Source of the DNA: M3007 sp964589365
GTDB lineage: Bacteria; Bacteroidota; Bacteroidia; Chitinophagales; Saprospiraceae
Assembly: GCA_964589365.1 (NCBI GenBank)
Contig: CAZPTQ010000003.1
Location: 1 to 64,000, forward strand
Direction of reading: 5' to 3'
Length of the DNA stretch: 64,000 nucleotides
Shown: positions 26,684-35,776 of the stretch, piece after piece
Position numbering within the stretch: position 1 is the stretch's first letter
Layout of the letters: every line of letters starts with the position of its first letter
Translations under genes and position numbers: made by a program
Notes under the pieces: model-generated
Database searches by the model: none
The model's input: the letters and a program-made list of their open reading frames with translations, nothing else
Told to the model about the DNA's origin: nothing

Positions 26684-27046
26684 ATGCTGCGTATGAAAAT
26701 CTTTTATTGGGTGCTATCCGCGGTCTTTTTTCTCTTTGCCCTTGTGCAATACAACGACCCTGACCCGATCCTCTGGATACTGCTCTATGGCGGGGTTGCG
26801 GTTCATTTTGCGTTGGCAGGAATGGGACGTCTATACCGTCCGGCCATTTGGATTTGGCTGGCAGCATCATTGGTTTGGGTACTTATGCTTAGCCCTGATT
26901 TTATCAATTGGCTACGCATAGGTATGCCCTCCATTGTTGAAACGATGAAGGCAGAAAAGCCTTGGGTGGAGTTGGCGAGAGAATTTTTAGGCCTGTCGAT
27001 TGCGGCCATTGCTTGTGGCTGGCTGTTGTGGCGCAGTAGAGGATAG
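26684..27046 (+). CDS. TMEM220-like small membrane protein
   Basis: This is a 120-residue protein with four hydrophobic helices (about 5-20, 27-45, 50-70, 98-115). The sequence FYWVLSAVFFLFALVQYNDP, with LWILLYGG just after it, is characteristic of the TMEM220 family, a conserved membrane family of unknown function found in bacteria and animals. It begins 12 bases after the receptor gene; a second in-frame ATG at 26693 is an equally good start. It ends next to a long inverted repeat. Confidence 0.82.
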   Translation: MLRMKIFYWVLSAVFFLFALVQYNDPDPILWILLYGGVAVHFALAGMGRLYRPAIWIWLAASLVWVLMLSPDFINWLRIGMPSIVETMKAEKPWVELAREFLGLSIAAIACGWLLWRSRG

Positions 27047-27047
27047 G

Positions 27048-27099
27048 ATATTGGGATATTTGGATATTTGGATGCCTAAATATCCCAATATCCCAATAT
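27048..27099. repeat. Inverted repeat of ATATTGGG words (copy 1)
   Basis: Three 8-base words (27048-27071, ATATTGGG then two of ATATTTGG) face three complementary words (27076-27099) over a 4-base loop, giving a 24-bp stem with a few mismatches. It lies exactly between the convergent TMEM220-like gene and bamA and probably works as a two-way terminator. The same words form a larger element at 29769-29898. Confidence 0.8.
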
Positions 27100-27106
27100 T
27101 TACAAC

Positions 27107-29725
27107 TTAATCCGGCTCGAAGCCCAAAATAATATTGAACCGCGCGTAGTCACTGAATTTGCGGCTAGGGTAGAATTCTGGCTTGTCAATACCAATACCG
27201 TAGTCAAAGCCGAGCGTACCGAACATCGGCAGGAATACGCGCAGACCCAAACCCACCGAACGTTTTATATCGAAGGGGTTAAAATCCTGGGCGCGACCCC
27301 ATGCGTTGCCGCCCTGTGCAAAGGCTGTGACAAAAATGGTGCTCTGCGGATTGAGCGAAATGGGGTAACGGAGTTCCACGGTGTATTTGTTGAATACCCC
27401 AGCGCCGCCAGGGTATCGTGCCATGATGTCGCTGGTGCCGTAACCTCGGAGGCTTATAATGTCGCGGGCATTGAGGCCAAAGTTTTGGTTGTTCAGGCCG
27501 TCGCCGCCGAGTTCAAAGCGTTCGAATGGGCTGAGGCTGGTCTTGTCGCTCCAGCGGCTGAGGATGCCCATTTTGGCTTGAGTTTTCAATACAAGTTTGC
27601 CCACCAGGGTGGTGTACCATTCTGCATCTATCCGCCATTTGAGGTATTCGGCATATTTGTAAATCTCCCCGACGCTTGCTGTTTTATAGAATTCATCGTC
27701 TTTGAACCACGAGTACGGCGGCGTGGCGTTCATCTTCACAGAAATAAGCGAGCCTTGTTTCGGGAAAATAGGGTCGTTGATGCTGTTGCGCGCGAACGTG
27801 ATGCCAAGACTGTAGTTGTGTACAATACCATTGGAAACAACGCGGCCCAAATCATCCCGGAATGCAAAAGAAAGGGCATTGGTCAGTTTCATGGATTGAA
27901 TGTCGACATCGGCGCGTAGTATAAAGTTGTCATCAGGCCATTTCAAACGTGTGCCAAAGCCAACCGACCCTTGCAAAATTTCAAGTTTTTGGAAACTTTC
28001 AGAACCCGGGAAACCTGAAGCAAAACGGTTGTAAAAGCCAGCCACTGTCATCGAATTGGGCTTTTTGCCGCCCAGCCAAGGCTCGGTGAACGAGACATTG
28101 TACGACTGGTAACGGTCGCCAGCGGTCTGGCCCCTTAGGCTGAAGCGTTGGCCGTCACCTTGCGGCAGAGGGTTCCAAGCCTCACGGTTTTTTATGTTGC
28201 GGATGGAGAAGTTATTGAAGGTGACGCCCAGGGTGCCGATTACGCCGCCCCGACTGAATGCTGTTGCTGGTTGGTAGCCAGCCGAGAGTTCGAGTTGGTC
28301 TGAAGGCTTTTCTTCTACCGTATATTCGATGTCTACCGTACCACGGTCTGGGTTTACTGGATTGTTGATGCCGAGCGCTTCAGGGTTGAAATAGCCAAGG
28401 TTTACGATTTCGCGTTGCGAGCGGATGATGTCGGCGCGGCTGAATTTGTCGCCAGGGCGAGTAAACAATTCGCGTCGGATGATATGCTCGTGGGTACGGT
28501 CGTTTCCTTTTATGATTACACGGTCAATGGTGGCTTGAGGGCCTTCGTAAATACGGAGTTCAAGGTCAATTGAGTCGTTCTCAATGGCAATTTCCACCGG
28601 ATCAACACGGAAAAACAAGTAGCCGTTGTCGACATAGAGCGAGGAAATATCGCGCCCGTCCTGACTAAACGAGAGCCGTGTGTTCAAAAGGTCCTGATTG
28701 AAGACATCGCCTTTTTTTATGCCCAGGACTTGGTCGAGGTACTTGGTCTCGTACAGCGTGTTGCCTTTCCATTGGATGTTGCGGAAATAGTATCGGTGGC
28801 CTTCCTCAATGGCCATTTTGATCATGATTTGACCCTTTCTTGTGCGCCAAATGCTGTCTTTTGCAATCCTTGCATCGCGGTAGCCGATGTTGTTGTAATA
28901 GGCTTCGATCTTGTGCTTGTCTTCTTCGTAGAGTTCGCGCACAAGTTTCGATTTTTTGAAAAGTTTGCGCTTCCGATGCGTTTCCTTCATTTTTTTGCGC
29001 AAAACCCGTGATTTCACATGGTCGTTGCCTGTAAAACGAATGTCCTTGATTTTGATCTTTTTACCTGGCTTGATTACAAATTCCAGCCGGGTAGCGTTGA
29101 CAGCGCGGTCGTCGGGATATGAATTTATTTGTACACGGGCGTTCTGATAGCCTTTTTCGAGATAATATTCCTCCAACTTGTGTGTCAGCGTTGCCTTCAC
29201 ATTGTCCGTGAGGATGGAGCCTTTTTGCAAAAACTTGTTGATGATACCATTCAGGTCGTCGTGCTTGCTCTTTTTTACCCCGACAAAGGAGTGGCGCGTG
29301 TAGCGCGGCAATTCTTTCACGGCGATTTCCAAGAAGATTACTTCGCCCACGGTGCGCTCCTGGATGATGCGCACGTCGGTGAAAAGCCTAAGATTCCAAA
29401 GCGTGCGCACAGCATTGCTGAAGTCCGTGCCCGGCACGCGTACTTTGCTGCCTACTCGGAGGCCAGAAAGTGAAATGAGCGTGTTTGCGTCAGCAAACTG
29501 GACACCCGTGACGCGCACACCACCAATTTCGTATACTTTTTGTTGCGTATAATCGAGCGGCGGAAGGATGGTATCGGGCGTTTGGGCCGAGAGGGAAAGA
29601 TTGGCTAAGGCTGCTAAACCGACCATTATGGCGAGCACAAGGGCTGAAACACGTGTGGCTTGGAGTTTCGCAGGTTTAAGCGGGTTGCCAAACAAAAGGG
29701 GGGCTATATTTTGCAAAAATTTCAT
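27107..29725 (-). CDS. bamA: BamA outer-membrane protein assembly factor
   Basis: This is an 872-residue Omp85 protein from the ATG at 29725; the longer in-frame start runs through the intergenic inverted repeat and is rejected. The N-terminal signal/anchor region is followed by five POTRA domains (about 65-470; for example VYEIGGVRVTGVQF, KKIKIKDIRFTGN, QATIDRVIIKGNDRTHEHII) and a surface-antigen barrel. The barrel includes the L6-type ISLRGYGTSD motif. BamA inserts barrel proteins into the outer membrane. A SurA-like isomerase and a lipoprotein of related type lie directly upstream, which fits an envelope-assembly cluster. Confidence 0.95.
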   Translation of the reverse strand: MKFLQNIAPLLFGNPLKPAKLQATRVSALVLAIMVGLAALANLSLSAQTPDTILPPLDYTQQKVYEIGGVRVTGVQFADANTLISLSGLRVGSKVRVPGTDFSNAVRTLWNLRLFTDVRIIQERTVGEVIFLEIAVKELPRYTRHSFVGVKKSKHDDLNGIINKFLQKGSILTDNVKATLTHKLEEYYLEKGYQNARVQINSYPDDRAVNATRLEFVIKPGKKIKIKDIRFTGNDHVKSRVLRKKMKETHRKRKLFKKSKLVRELYEEDKHKIEAYYNNIGYRDARIAKDSIWRTRKGQIMIKMAIEEGHRYYFRNIQWKGNTLYETKYLDQVLGIKKGDVFNQDLLNTRLSFSQDGRDISSLYVDNGYLFFRVDPVEIAIENDSIDLELRIYEGPQATIDRVIIKGNDRTHEHIIRRELFTRPGDKFSRADIIRSQREIVNLGYFNPEALGINNPVNPDRGTVDIEYTVEEKPSDQLELSAGYQPATAFSRGGVIGTLGVTFNNFSIRNIKNREAWNPLPQGDGQRFSLRGQTAGDRYQSYNVSFTEPWLGGKKPNSMTVAGFYNRFASGFPGSESFQKLEILQGSVGFGTRLKWPDDNFILRADVDIQSMKLTNALSFAFRDDLGRVVSNGIVHNYSLGITFARNSINDPIFPKQGSLISVKMNATPPYSWFKDDEFYKTASVGEIYKYAEYLKWRIDAEWYTTLVGKLVLKTQAKMGILSRWSDKTSLSPFERFELGGDGLNNQNFGLNARDIISLRGYGTSDIMARYPGGAGVFNKYTVELRYPISLNPQSTIFVTAFAQGGNAWGRAQDFNPFDIKRSVGLGLRVFLPMFGTLGFDYGIGIDKPEFYPSRKFSDYARFNIILGFEPD

Positions 29726-29768
29726 GGTTGTAATTGTGTGGCGTAATGTGTTATGCGCCTGGAAATCA

Positions 29769-29898
29769 AGATATTGGGATATTGGGAAAATTGGGGTATT
29801 GGGGTATTGGGATATTGATTGTTTTGGCAATTGTTGTTGGAATCTTTTGGAATAACATCCCAATACCCCAATATCCCAATATCTAAATATCCCAAGAT
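29769..29898. repeat. Long inverted repeat of ATATTGGG words (copy 2)
   Basis: The left arm (29769-29818) is a run of ATATTGGG and TATTGGGG words. The right arm (29856-29898) repeats the complementary CCCAATAT and CCCCAATA words. The arms are separated by about 37 bases with no symmetry. The element fills the gap between the SurA-like gene and bamA on the minus strand, so it would fold in the shared transcript or separate the two genes. Confidence 0.8.
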
Positions 29899-31269
29899 CT
29901 ACTGCCTTCGCGCTGCCGAAATTCCGATCATTTCCGCGAGGTTAGGGCAGTTTTGGAACATATCACTGACGCCGAGGTAGGTGGAATTCAGTTTTTCGAG
30001 CACCCATTTTTCGGTGTAATCTCCTTTCTTTTGTTCGAGCGCGGCGGATTGGATTTTGCCATAGTCAAGTTTCAAATCTGCTTTGTGGGGTTTCGACCGG
30101 CTCACGAGTTGCACTATTCGAAACATCTCGGCTCCGTCTGGGCTTTTAAACCTGAAAGGCTCGGCAACTTCGCCCTCATTGACGCCGTCAATGGCGAAAA
30201 ATGTGCTGGTTTCCAGGTCAGCAACTTCAAAAAAGGAATTCCCCGATCTTGGGTTTACTACGCGCCCGTCGTTGTTGTAGCTCTGCTGGTTTTTATCACC
30301 ATACTTTTTCACCGCATCGGTGAACGTAATCTTGCCTTCCTTTATATACTGGCGCAACGAGTCGAGTTTTGACTTCGCCAGTTCCATATCGGTTTCGGTT
30401 ATTTCTGGTTTTACAAGGATGTGCCGGCAGTGAATAAGATTGCCCCGCCGCTCCAAAAGTTGGATGATGTGAAAGCCAAAGTCAGTTTCGATAATTGGGC
30501 TTATCTGGTTGGCTTCCAACTTGTATGCCATGGCATCAAATTCAGGAACAAAGGTGCCGCGCTTCTGAAAACCAAGGTCGCCACCTTGTGCGCCACTGCC
30601 CAGATCGTCACTGAATTTTTTGGCCAACTCGGCAAAGTCTTCGCCCTGATCTGCAATACGTATACGTAAGTCTTCAATCCGTTGACGCGCCTTGATTTGT
30701 TCCTCTGGGTTCACTTTTGGTTTGTAAATGATTTCTCGGATTTCCACTTCTGCATTGAAGTACGGAAGCGAATCCTTCGGGATATTGTTGAAAAAACGCT
30801 GCACCTCCAAAGGCGTAATCGTTGCCTTCTCCGTGATTTTTCCCTGCATACGTTCGGCCAGGATTTGGTTGCGCATATCAAGGGCGAGCTGTGATTTCAT
30901 TTCAGATACACTTTGTCCGTAGAACTCTTCGATGGCAAGGTCGTCTTGGTTGAAATAAGAACGCAGGCGCTCGATACGGACATCTATTTGCGACCCAACT
31001 TCCTCCTCAGTCACTTCAAGGGAGTCGAGTTTTGCTTGGTTGATGAGCAGCTTTTGCACAATTAGGTTTTGCAATACCAAACATTGGTATTCTTCTGACA
31101 ACGTAGGTTGATCTTTTTTTGCATAACTATATTGCTCTTGCACCTCGCTCAGCAAGATAATCTCTCCGCCAATAGTGGCAACAACGCGGTCAATCATCGC
31201 CTTGTCATTTTGAGCGGCCAACCCCAGCGGCAAAAGCAAAAATGTAATGGATAGAATGGTGTTTTTCAT
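29899..31269 (-). CDS. SurA-like periplasmic peptidyl-prolyl isomerase
   Basis: This is a 456-residue periplasmic chaperone. A signal peptide (ITFLLLPLGLAAQ) is followed by a SurA-type N-terminal helical domain (IDRVVATIGGEIILLSEVQ) and two parvulin domains (about 175-280 with GGDLGFQKRGTFVPEFD, and about 280-390 with CRHILVKPEI). A C-terminal helix completes the core. It should carry unfolded barrel proteins to BamA, the gene located downstream on the same strand. The domain count and length match SurA of Bacteroidota. Confidence 0.92.
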   Translation of the reverse strand: MKNTILSITFLLLPLGLAAQNDKAMIDRVVATIGGEIILLSEVQEQYSYAKKDQPTLSEEYQCLVLQNLIVQKLLINQAKLDSLEVTEEEVGSQIDVRIERLRSYFNQDDLAIEEFYGQSVSEMKSQLALDMRNQILAERMQGKITEKATITPLEVQRFFNNIPKDSLPYFNAEVEIREIIYKPKVNPEEQIKARQRIEDLRIRIADQGEDFAELAKKFSDDLGSGAQGGDLGFQKRGTFVPEFDAMAYKLEANQISPIIETDFGFHIIQLLERRGNLIHCRHILVKPEITETDMELAKSKLDSLRQYIKEGKITFTDAVKKYGDKNQQSYNNDGRVVNPRSGNSFFEVADLETSTFFAIDGVNEGEVAEPFRFKSPDGAEMFRIVQLVSRSKPHKADLKLDYGKIQSAALEQKKGDYTEKWVLEKLNSTYLGVSDMFQNCPNLAEMIGISAARRQ

Positions 31270-31280
31270 TGAATGTCTGG

Positions 31281-32156
31281 TTACTGCATGATCTTAATAT
31301 TCTCACGCCTCAATTCTTTCTGGTACAAATCTGCTTTCCATCGTTCCAGAAGTTCTTGTTTGCGTTTATGTAGTATAATTTTCAAGGCCTGGTCTTTGGC
31401 GTAGTCAAACGGGGCGGTAGTCTTTCCCTGCACTGCTTCTATCACCCGGTAATAATATCGAAAATCGCCATCAGAAAGAGTTCCTTCGCGCCTCGATCCT
31501 GCATTTTCAGAAGTCAAGGTTCCTTTGGGCAACAGCGCAGCCACTTCTTGCAAGGTGTACCATTTTTCAGGGTCAAGCAAAGCCAAGGATGCCCATTGTT
31601 TTGCAAAGGCGTTGAGTTTTGCTCCGTCAGCAGGGTTGCGGCTATACCATAGTTTGTTGATTTCGTTTTGAGGAGCCTGGGACGAAAGTTTGAGCAACAA
31701 ACATTTCAAGATCGTGCTTTCGAGTTGGAACTGGTCCTTGTTGTTTTCATAATAGGCCCTCAATTCGTCTTCCGAAACGGTGCTGTCCAGTTTTTCGGCA
31801 ATCTGTTGTTCTTCAAAATTGAAGCGGATGAGGCTTGCCCGATAACTGCGCACGAGTTCGTCAATGTTAAGGTCTTTTGGTATGTTTCGTTCTGCTTCAT
31901 ACATCATTAATTGTTCGCCCAGCCAACGTTGTATGGAGGCTGAAATCAGCAACGCGCTGTCAGCCGGGACGGTGCCTTCAGGCACAACACCTTCTAAGTC
32001 AGAGAGATAAAGGTTCCTGTCATAAACCCTTGCCAGTAATTTGTCTTCCTTTTTTTGCCCGTCTTTTTTGCCGCATTGCCAAAAAAGAGCGCAGAAAAAG
32101 AGGGCAAGGACACCCGCAAAAGGCTTGACGAAGGCGGGCAAAAACAATTTCTTCAT
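31281..32156 (-). CDS. SurA/PpiC-like lipoprotein chaperone
   Basis: This is a 291-residue lipoprotein from the ATG at 32156, whose signal peptide ends at the lipobox WQCG. The body (LLARVYDRNLYLSDLEGVVP) copies the N-terminal chaperone module of SurA/PrsA proteins, and the C-terminal half keeps a degraded parvulin-like region without clear catalytic residues. It lies 11 bases upstream of the SurA-like gene and is likely cotranscribed. It probably has a chaperone role in the periplasm. Confidence 0.8.
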   Translation of the reverse strand: MKKLFLPAFVKPFAGVLALFFCALFWQCGKKDGQKKEDKLLARVYDRNLYLSDLEGVVPEGTVPADSALLISASIQRWLGEQLMMYEAERNIPKDLNIDELVRSYRASLIRFNFEEQQIAEKLDSTVSEDELRAYYENNKDQFQLESTILKCLLLKLSSQAPQNEINKLWYSRNPADGAKLNAFAKQWASLALLDPEKWYTLQEVAALLPKGTLTSENAGSRREGTLSDGDFRYYYRVIEAVQGKTTAPFDYAKDQALKIILHKRKQELLERWKADLYQKELRRENIKIMQ

Positions 32157-32180
32157 GGTCAATGTCTGCCAAAAGGCGGG

Positions 32181-32188
32181 CAAAGGTA
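32181..32188 (-). promoter_or_regulatory. Promoter -7 element of the chaperone operon
   Basis: On the minus strand TACCTTTG, followed by C, matches the consensus and lies 25 bases before the ATG at 32156. It would drive the lipoprotein, SurA-like and possibly bamA genes. Confidence 0.6.
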
Positions 32189-32213
32189 GGTTAATTGACC
32201 AGAAAAATTGGCA

Positions 32214-32245
32214 GTTGAAAGTTTCAAGTGGCAAGTTAAAAGTTT
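32214..32245. repeat. Word-like direct repeats (CAAG words, second locus)
   Basis: The 140-base gap between two minus-strand genes reiterates AAAGTTT/CAAGT words. It contains CAAGTGGCAAGTT (32225-32237), identical to 9489-9501. Confidence 0.5.
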
Positions 32246-32297
32246 GGGCAGCTTTCATAGGCTGGCTAGCGCCAAGAAAATGGTTGACACAAGGCGT

Positions 32298-33659
32298 TTA
32301 AAGGCTCGCCATCACGCCAGCATTCAACGAAAAAGTGTTGAGCCTCCCGGAATTTGGGCCTAGACCGCCGCCGCCAAGTGATTGACGAAAAATGGGTTCA
32401 ATAAATGCGGTGTAGCGTTTTCCAAGCACATGTTCTACCCGGAGTCCAAGGTCGGCGGAGGCGTAAGCATTGTGTGCCAAACCGCCGTTTTCTAAGACCC
32501 CTTTGCCATTTGGCAAGGCATTGGTGGGGGTAGGATTTGGGTTCGGATTGGGAACCGGGATAGGTGGTGGGTAATGGACTGTTTGGTATGCGTAATTTTT
32601 GCTCGTCGCGAAACTTGCCGTAATGCCAGCCACAGCATGGACTGAAGTCATGCCCGACTTGGCAATTCGGCGGGTGGCTTTCACGGGCACAGAAAACACA
32701 TCCGCATCAACCTTGTCAATATAGTAAAACGAAATACCATTGAAGGGGTCGTTTTGGAATTCCACATTCTTGCGCTTTGGATCATAGTTTTTCTGTGAAT
32801 AGCTAAGTCCTGCTTCTACGCCCCATTTTCCTTTCCGATAACCTACTGCAAGCCCGCCGCCAAAACCATTTTTCTTGTCGGTATAAGCAGCATCGCGCAA
32901 ATAATTTTTGTCAAAGCTGCCGTACGATGCGGCATATATACGACTGGATTTCAAGGTGATAGGCATATCAATTCCAGGAATCGTAAAGCTGGCTGAGGCG
33001 TATAATACAGGTTCAATTTGATGAGCAGGCAATGTCGGGCCAACAGGAAATTTCACAATACCTGATTGCGTGTAAAAGTTGGAAGGGTCCAACAAAGATG
33101 CTTTTGTGCCATTGGTTTGGGGAGTATCAGCCGCAGCAATTGCGCCTTCATGCTCAATGTCTGAAGCAATGGTAGCGGCTATTTTCTGCACAAAAGACAC
33201 CAATTGTTGGGCAAGGCTCTGATGCTCTGACTGTACATTCTGGCTGGGAATATTCTGAACAGGATTCTGTTTTTTGGATTTTGAAGATTGCGTTTTGGCT
33301 ATCGGCCCATGTACCTCTTTTTTGGAAGGAACAGGGTTTGTAACCGATTCTATGACACCAAAGAAACTACTCAAGTTAAGCAGAAGCAACAGGAAAATTG
33401 CTGCCTCGGCCAATTTGGTCAAACGCAATCGGCGAACTCGGGCGATGTAATCCATTCGACTGGCGAGTAAGGACCAGGAGCCGTCATCATAGGGCGTTTC
33501 GATGCGCTCAAGTGTTGGACGTATCTGATTGTCAACTGCATCAGGTGCCGGCAAGGCATCGAGACGGCTTTCGAGCGCAGCCCAAGTGCTGGGGTCGAAT
33601 GGCACTTCGATATTTTCTAGTGCCGATTTAAGTGTCGAGTCAAATTTCTGCAAGTCCAT
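32298..33659 (-). CDS. Sigma-partner membrane protein fused to an outer-membrane-like barrel domain
   Basis: This is a 453-residue protein with an unusual layout. The cytoplasmic N-terminus holds two copies of one motif (residues 15-34 with IEVPFDPSTWAALESRLD and 53-70 with IETPYDDGSWSLLASRMD). It is followed by one transmembrane helix (84-103), a 120-residue polar linker and a C-terminal domain rich in strands (GFGGGLAVGYRKGKWGVEAG, ending SLNAGVMASL) like small outer-membrane barrels. The gene follows the ECF sigma gene by 12 bases, so the N-terminal repeats probably bind that sigma factor or sense its level. The exact role is unknown. Confidence 0.75.
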   Translation of the reverse strand: MDLQKFDSTLKSALENIEVPFDPSTWAALESRLDALPAPDAVDNQIRPTLERIETPYDDGSWSLLASRMDYIARVRRLRLTKLAEAAIFLLLLLNLSSFFGVIESVTNPVPSKKEVHGPIAKTQSSKSKKQNPVQNIPSQNVQSEHQSLAQQLVSFVQKIAATIASDIEHEGAIAAADTPQTNGTKASLLDPSNFYTQSGIVKFPVGPTLPAHQIEPVLYASASFTIPGIDMPITLKSSRIYAASYGSFDKNYLRDAAYTDKKNGFGGGLAVGYRKGKWGVEAGLSYSQKNYDPKRKNVEFQNDPFNGISFYYIDKVDADVFSVPVKATRRIAKSGMTSVHAVAGITASFATSKNYAYQTVHYPPPIPVPNPNPNPTPTNALPNGKGVLENGGLAHNAYASADLGLRVEHVLGKRYTAFIEPIFRQSLGGGGLGPNSGRLNTFSLNAGVMASL

Positions 33660-33671
33660 TTTTTATTGAAT

Positions 33672-34238
33672 TCATTTCAAGTCAAATTCCATACGTCTGG
33701 AAGCGAATATATCCTGAAGTTTAAGGCGTGCCTTAACGAGATTGCTTCGAGAGGTGCTTTCCGTGATATCCAAGGCATCCCCGATTTCTTTATGTGAATA
33801 GCCTTCTACCACATAAAGGTTGAAAACAGCCCGGTACGCAGGTGAAAGTTGTTTTACCGCATCAAGAATTTCTCGCTCGGTTAGGTTGCTCAGCACATCT
33901 GGATCATTGGTTGAAATGTTGTGAATCGAATCAATATCCTCCGTTCGGCGTCTGGTATTTCGACGGTAATAATCAATGCAGGTATTTACAACAATGGTCC
34001 GTATCCAGGCACCTAAGGAGGTTCCGGGTTTGTAACGGGCAATGTTTTGAAAAATCTTGATAAATGCTTCGTGGAGCAGGTCAAGTGCCTCATCGCGCGA
34101 ACCGGTGTAGCGCAAACAGATACCCATCATGCGGCCATAATGTTCTTGATAAACCTGTTGTTGTGCCCAGCGCTCCTGACGGGTGAGGGCTTCAACGAAG
34201 TCGCGTTCTGCACTTTCCAAATTAAGGGCAATGTCCAT
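33672..34238 (-). CDS. ECF-family RNA polymerase sigma factor
   Basis: This is a 188-residue sigma-70 factor from the ATG at 34238 (MDIALNLESAERDF). An in-frame extension to 34505 lacks family similarity. Region 2 is at about 30-95 (CLRYTGSRDEALDLLHEAFI, then GAWIRTIVVNTCIDYYRR) and region 4 at about 125-180 (LSPAYRAVFNLYVVEGYSHK, then EIGDALDITESTSRSNLVKA). The downstream membrane protein gene is its likely partner. The class is common in Bacteroidota envelope signalling. Confidence 0.93.
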   Translation of the reverse strand: MDIALNLESAERDFVEALTRQERWAQQQVYQEHYGRMMGICLRYTGSRDEALDLLHEAFIKIFQNIARYKPGTSLGAWIRTIVVNTCIDYYRRNTRRRTEDIDSIHNISTNDPDVLSNLTEREILDAVKQLSPAYRAVFNLYVVEGYSHKEIGDALDITESTSRSNLVKARLKLQDIFASRRMEFDLK

Positions 34239-34870
34239 GGTGTTGATTCTCGTTGGATGGTGAGCAATGCTCGTCCGGTGCGCTGTTTCCCTAATTTTCC
34301 TTCCCACAAGGCACTTTATTGAAGTTTCAGAATTGCAAGGCACTCCAAAGCCAAGTGTTTCGACATCTAAAACGGGGAGACTGCCCCAAACGCTGCTTCG
34401 TTGGCGCAAAAGGTAGGAAGTAGGTTGGACTGACTCATTATAATAATGTCGCCGCCTATGCGGTTCGTTTTTCCAAAACGCCCTTACAGGCAACCAAAAT
34501 GCCACATCTATGCAGTTTTATTGAAATCCCAATACCGAAAGGCTATCCAAAACTCAGGTTATATAACCCAAGTGGTGAAGAGGTTTCAGAAGAAGCCGCA
34601 TCGCGGCGACATTGTGGTCGTACCAGATAAAACAATTTACACTTTTGTTTTAAAAACAGGAATAAAATTTCCGTAAAACCGCTTAATAATCAATATTTTA
34701 GATGAATTGTGAAAGTTTATTCAAAAAAATGTTTTAAATAATTTGATAAAAATGTTTTGATAAACAAATTGTTTTCTATTTTTGCTCGCCGAAACAACGT
34801 AGAGGCGAGCAAAACTCGAAGGCTCACAAAGCACTTCTTTTATCAACACAAATTTTAACTAATAACCGCC
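34239..34870. other. 632-base divergent intergenic region
   Basis: This gap separates the sigma gene from the glucosaminidase gene. I see no convincing coding sequence; short open frames here lack family features. It becomes very A+T-rich from 34640 to 34780, ending in the promoter for the glucosaminidase. On the minus strand TACCTTTTG (34415-34407) is a candidate but distant promoter element for the sigma gene. A small GCCGC...GCGGC hairpin occurs near 34597-34610. Confidence 0.5.
34756..34784 (+). promoter_or_regulatory. Promoter of the glucosaminidase gene
   Basis: TTTG (34756-34759), 17 bases, then TATTTTTG (34777-34784), followed by C, is a strong match to the Bacteroidota promoter. It leaves an 86-base leader before the ATG at 34871. 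Confidence 0.75.
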
Positions 34871-35770
34871 ATGGGAAAGAACAAATGGTACTTCGAGACC
34901 GAAAACAGCACCAAACAGCAAGGAAGTGCTACTCAAAATGTAAGCCATAGCCGCTCGAAAAAAACGAGCTACATGCCAAGCACGTTTGTTTGGGAATCGC
35001 CCGAAAACATGCCTTTACCAAAATTGATTCAGTTGGTCTGGCTTCGTTTGCGCCGAAGTTGGGTTGCACTGCGCTTCCAAGCCAACCGATGGTCGTTTGG
35101 GTTGTTCCGCAAAAAGACAGCGATACAACTTTGTGTCCTTGCAGGCACCGGGTTTTTATTGCTCGGCCCAGACGGAGCATCTGGTTTATTGACAAGAAGC
35201 GATTCCCCTCCTTCCAATTTTGCGCGTGAGACGACCTTTGATGTCGTCAGCGATGAAAAGCCTCCTAAAAAGTTAAAACCCTCCAGTAGGAAAAATGAAG
35301 CCGCACCTGTTGCGGCCAACGAACTGCTTCGCGCTCAATCACTCGACTACATTGAGCGATACCATAAAATAGCCATCGGAGAAATGCAACAGTTCGGTAT
35401 TCCGGCAAGCATCAGCCTTGCTCAAGGCCTGATTGAAAGCCGGGCAGGAACGAGTAAACTTGCCAAATCGAACAACAACCATTTTGGCATGAAATGTTTT
35501 TCAAAAAATTGTAAAAAAGGCCATTGCTCTAATTTCACTGACGACACACACAAGGATTTTTTTAGAAAATTCCCTTCGCCCTGGGAAAGTTGGCGTGCAC
35601 ACAGTCAATTGCTGGCCTCAGGACGATACACCAAACTCAAGCGGCATGGGCACGACTACCGTGCATGGGCTTACGGACTAAAATCTGTCGGCTACGCAAC
35701 AGACCGAACCTACGCAGAGAAATTAATTGGGATAATCGAAAGGTATGACCTGCACAAATACGACCGATGA
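34871..35770 (+). CDS. Glucosaminidase-domain peptidoglycan hydrolase
   Basis: This is a 299-residue protein. Residues 1-75 are basic and cytoplasmic, a single membrane helix follows (about 79-95: IQLCVLAGTGFLLLG), and a periplasmic glucosaminidase domain occupies the last 140 residues (YHKIAIGEMQQFGIPASISL, AQGLIESRAGTSKLAKSNNN, HFGMKC, then SPWESWRAHSQLL). The Glu of LIESRAG is the expected catalytic acid. Such enzymes cut between N-acetylglucosamine and N-acetylmuramic acid, as in FlgJ and autolysins. It is tail-to-tail with rsmG. Confidence 0.92.
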   Translation: MGKNKWYFETENSTKQQGSATQNVSHSRSKKTSYMPSTFVWESPENMPLPKLIQLVWLRLRRSWVALRFQANRWSFGLFRKKTAIQLCVLAGTGFLLLGPDGASGLLTRSDSPPSNFARETTFDVVSDEKPPKKLKPSSRKNEAAPVAANELLRAQSLDYIERYHKIAIGEMQQFGIPASISLAQGLIESRAGTSKLAKSNNNHFGMKCFSKNCKKGHCSNFTDDTHKDFFRKFPSPWESWRAHSQLLASGRYTKLKRHGHDYRAWAYGLKSVGYATDRTYAEKLIGIIERYDLHKYDR

Positions 35771-35776
35771 TGCTGG

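Noticed and set aside
29769..29898. Possible CRISPR array in the word repeats
   Set aside because: Units are only 7-9 bp, have no spacers of constant length, are inverted rather than direct, and no cas genes are present.
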